DNA from: Schwartzia sp. (in: firmicutes)
GTDB lineage: Bacteria > Bacillota > Negativicutes > Selenomonadales > Selenomonadaceae
Direction of reading: 5' to 3'
Length of the DNA: 7,578 bases
Assembly: GCA_017939945.1 (NCBI GenBank)
Contig: JAGAZS010000097.1
Coordinates: forward strand, 1 to 7,578
In this document: piece after piece, positions 6,084 to 7,578 of the stretch
How the letters are laid out: every line of letters begins with the position of its first letter
Numbering within the stretch: position 1 is the first letter of the stretch
Position numbers and translations under genes: made by a program
Notes under the pieces: generated by a model
What the model was told of the DNA's origin: nothing
Database searches by the model: none
Seen by the model: the letters and a program-made list of their open reading frames with translations, nothing else

Positions 6084-6485
6084 TTATTTCCGTCCGAACG
6101 CGAAAATCTTCACGCAGAGGAATGTGACCGGCACGCCGAGGGCTGCCGCGATCAGGTAGCTGGCCACGGGCGGGAAGCCGAGCCAGTTGTAGAAAATGAT
6201 CACGATGATATTTTGGATGATGTAGTTCGGGATATACGATATGGCGAATCGGACGAGCCGGTTCCAGGACAGCGGCTCCGGGAACACGAAGGTGCTGTTC
6301 AGCCAGTAGGCGACGATATTGGCCGTGATGTAACCGAGGTTGAAGGCGAGGTTCGCGTCCGGTACGGCGAAACCGTAGAGCCACGAAAGGACGGTGCCGT
6401 TCAGCGTATTGACGCCGCCGATGACGAGGAACAGCAAAAATTCTTTCGTGAAAAAATGGCGGCGAAGCTCTCTCAGGGTAAGCAT
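6084..6485 (-). CDS. GtrA-family polytopic membrane protein
   Basis: GtrA-family proteins are small four-helix membrane proteins. Some act with glycosyltransferases, probably to translocate lipid-linked sugars during cell-surface polysaccharide modification. The 133-aa product has four hydrophobic segments (about 16-40, 45-65, 77-100 and 105-128). FLLFLVIGGVNTLNG opens the first helix. VAYWLNSTFVFPE resembles the family's conserved N-Y/W-x-x-N-x-x-F motif after the second. The end, VKIFAFGRK, is also typical. An ATG seven codons upstream (6506) coincides with the predicted transcription start. The ATG at 6485, 7 nt after AAAGGAG, is chosen. The gene stands alone with its own promoter; no glycosyltransferase gene is visible in the window, so its partner and sugar are unknown. 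Confidence 0.85.
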   Translation of the reverse strand: MLTLRELRRHFFTKEFLLFLVIGGVNTLNGTVLSWLYGFAVPDANLAFNLGYITANIVAYWLNSTFVFPEPLSWNRLVRFAISYIPNYIIQNIIVIIFYNWLGFPPVASYLIAAALGVPVTFLCVKIFAFGRK

Positions 6486-6508
6486 CCAAAAACTCCTTTC
6501 CTGCATAC

Positions 6509-6537
6509 ATTATCGCTAACCCGCCTTCGTTTGTCAA
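6509..6537 (-). promoter_or_regulatory. gtrA promoter (consensus sigma-70)
   Basis: On the minus strand TTGACA (6532-6537) and GATAAT (6509-6514) are separated by exactly 17 nt. Initiation about 7 nt downstream, near 6502, falls within or after the upstream ATG at 6506, which supports translation from 6485. The leader would be only about 17 nt and contains the AAAGGAG ribosome-binding site (6493-6499). Confidence 0.82.
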
Positions 6538-6708
6538 TTTTGGCTGAAAACCTCCGTCAACAAAAAAACAAGTTGACTGGTTTGGGCAGAATGAATGATT
6601 CAATTTTGATATTCATCAAAAATGCGCGTAGTGCGTGAAAAAACGGAATTATGCCGAAAGACTTAAATCCTATTTTTCAAAAAATTGAATTTGTCAAAGC
6701 AAGGAGAA
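6538..6708. other. AT-rich spacer between divergent promoters
   Basis: This is the centre of the 311-bp gap between gtrA and the sensor gene. It has no credible gene: the longest start-initiated frame examined (6590-6637, 15 codons) has no ribosome-binding site. It contains A/T tracts such as TTTTTCAAAAAATTG near 6673-6687, just upstream of the next promoter, which could serve as an UP element. Short palindromes such as GAATGATTC (6593-6601) are present, but nothing extended enough to call an operator. Confidence 0.4.
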
Positions 6709-6736
6709 TTGAAAAAATTTGCCCGAGTGATATAAT
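6709..6736 (+). promoter_or_regulatory. Promoter of the Cache-HAMP receptor gene
   Basis: TTGAAA (6709-6714) and a perfect TATAAT (6731-6736) are 16 nt apart, and TGA immediately before the -10 makes it extended. Initiation is expected near 6743, giving a leader of about 54 nt. This is a housekeeping-type promoter. I looked for, and did not see, the TAAA/GCCGATAA pattern of the flagellar sigma factor that often drives chemoreceptor genes. Confidence 0.82.
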
Positions 6737-6753
6737 AAAGAATGTAATATAAA

Positions 6754-6774
6754 CTCGCCGCAGGATGCGGAGAG
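6754..6774 (+). promoter_or_regulatory. Small stem-loop in the receptor 5' leader
   Basis: CTC-G-CCGC (6754-6761) can pair with GCGG-A-GAG (6767-6774) around the loop AGGAT, with a single G-A mismatch. It ends 7 nt before the AAAGGA ribosome-binding site, in a leader of about 54 nt. It is too short to be a known riboswitch and might only stabilise the mRNA or tune ribosome access. Confidence 0.3.
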
Positions 6775-6796
6775 GAAACGGAAAGGATGTATGGGT

Positions 6797-7578
6797 ATGA
6801 AGCTGAAACAAAAGGCGATGGTGGGGTTCAATCTTTTCCTCTTTGTGGCATGCGTGCTGTTGGGTGTTGTGGCGTACATGAACGCGAGCGAAGGGTTTGA
6901 CGTCGCGCTGGGGATGAAGGCGGACGGCGACCTCAACCAGATGGAAAAGCTGATCGACCTGCGCGCGCCGGGACCGTGGGCCGTCAAAGGCGACGCGCTC
7001 TACAAGGGCGATACGAAGGTGGACGGCAATTTCCAGTTGGCGGACGACCTCAAAGCCTTGTCGGGCGATCATGTGACGCTGTTCAGGGGCGATACCCGCG
7101 TCTCGACCTCGTTCCAAGGCGAGGGCGGCAAGCGGCCGGTGGGCACGAAGGCTTCGGCGGCGGTCATCGAGCAGGTGCTGACGAAGGGCGGCAAATTCAC
7201 GGGCGAGGCCGAGGTGCTGGGCAACAAATATCTCTGCGGCTATCATCCGCTGAAGGGCGCGGACGGCAAGGTAATCGGCATGCTTTTCGCGGGCATCCCG
7301 ACGGCTTCGGTCGATCAGATACAGAACGCGTTTATCAGGAATATAGTCATCGCTACGATCCTGTTGCTGGTGGTGGCGGGGGCGCTCTCTTGGAAGCTCG
7401 TCGACCAGATCATCCGCCCGCTGGAGAAAGTGACCCGTGTGCTCGTCCAAGCTGCGGACGGGAATTTCCAGTTCAAGGATCTTTCCGTGAATTCCTCCGA
7501 CGAGATCGGTGAGCTCCGGGCCGTGACGAACCGCCTGAAGGCCGGGCTGAAACAGGTGGTAGGGCAGGTCGCCACCTC
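6797..7578 (+). CDS. Cache-HAMP membrane sensor, probably methyl-accepting chemotaxis protein (3' truncated by window end)
   Basis: An open frame runs uninterrupted from 6797 to the window edge (260 complete codons). A cytoplasmic N-terminus and first transmembrane helix (about 8-28) are followed by an extracytoplasmic domain of about 150 residues. That domain resembles the Cache modules of Firmicute chemoreceptors: GPWAVKGDALYKGDTKV, VTLFRGDTRVSTSF, GKRPVGTKAS, then GADGKVIGMLFAGIP. The second helix is at about 182-199, and a HAMP domain spans about 199-252, with the conserved P in IRPLEKV and DEIGEL. GLKQVVGQVAT suggests entry into a chemotaxis signalling helix rather than a kinase, but the output domain is outside the window. 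The ATG at 6791 is only 3 nt from AAAGGA; 6797, at 9 nt, is a better start. The ligand is unknown. Confidence 0.88.
   Translation, partial: MKLKQKAMVGFNLFLFVACVLLGVVAYMNASEGFDVALGMKADGDLNQMEKLIDLRAPGPWAVKGDALYKGDTKVDGNFQLADDLKALSGDHVTLFRGDTRVSTSFQGEGGKRPVGTKASAAVIEQVLTKGGKFTGEAEVLGNKYLCGYHPLKGADGKVIGMLFAGIPTASVDQIQNAFIRNIVIATILLLVVAGALSWKLVDQIIRPLEKVTRVLVQAADGNFQFKDLSVNSSDEIGELRAVTNRLKAGLKQVVGQVAT

Noticed and set aside
6590..6637. Small open frame of 15 codons in the AT-rich divergent spacer
   Set aside because: There is no Shine-Dalgarno sequence, promoter or other sign of expression, and length is within chance expectation.
5931..6638. 235-codon plus-strand frame across the convergent interval and gtrA
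   Set aside because: It begins inside the terminator palindrome, crosses the inverted-repeat segment and runs antisense to gtrA and its promoter; no start signal or family match.
6976..7512. 178-codon plus-strand frame inside the receptor gene
   Set aside because: It is a frame-shifted shadow of the Cache-HAMP frame, which has a promoter, ribosome-binding site and recognisable domains.

Overview
The window looks like an ordinary chromosomal segment of a GC-rich bacterium with strong Shine-Dalgarno signals (GGAGG/AAAGGAG) and consensus sigma-70 promoters. Several things together fit a Firmicute, most likely a GC-rich member of the Negativicutes (Selenomonas-like): a DapL-type lysine/peptidoglycan pathway, a short NfeD paired with the flotillin FloA, and a Cache-HAMP chemoreceptor. 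That assignment is inference from gene content and style; no rRNA or other phylogenetic marker is present.

Layout. Positions 1-83 are non-coding. Positions 84-2517 hold two minus-strand genes: dapL (LL-diaminopimelate aminotransferase) and, upstream of it, mutY (adenine glycosylase). A 115-bp gap with a strong stem-loop separates them. Around 2547-2612 the mutY promoter (minus) and a near-perfect promoter for tRNA-Leu(CAA) (plus) lie back to back. The tRNA (2630-2715) is followed by one clear and one probable intrinsic terminator.

Positions 2830-5909 form a compact plus-strand cluster: short nfeD, floA, an unrecognised two-helix membrane protein with a charged coiled-coil tail, and a beta-hydroxyacid dehydrogenase. 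Gaps are 15, 1 and 22 nt. The first two are a known membrane-microdomain pair, and the third is translationally coupled to floA, so it is a candidate partner. The cluster ends at a long symmetrical hairpin that can terminate transcription from both sides, because the next gene (gtrA-like, minus, 6084-6485) converges on it. The whole 172-bp convergent interval is bounded by imperfect inverted repeats, so it may be a small non-autonomous mobile element or a split ancestral terminator.

Positions 6486-6796 are an AT-rich divergent regulatory region with a consensus promoter for gtrA (minus) and another, with an extended -10, for the last gene. That gene starts at 6797 and runs off the window. It encodes a membrane sensor with an extracytoplasmic Cache-like domain and a HAMP domain, most likely a methyl-accepting chemotaxis protein.

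Most of the window is well-understood housekeeping content. I see no CRISPR array, phage gene, toxin-antitoxin pair or defence system. The least explained items are the 179-aa protein after floA and the inverted-repeat-bounded segment at 5912-6083.
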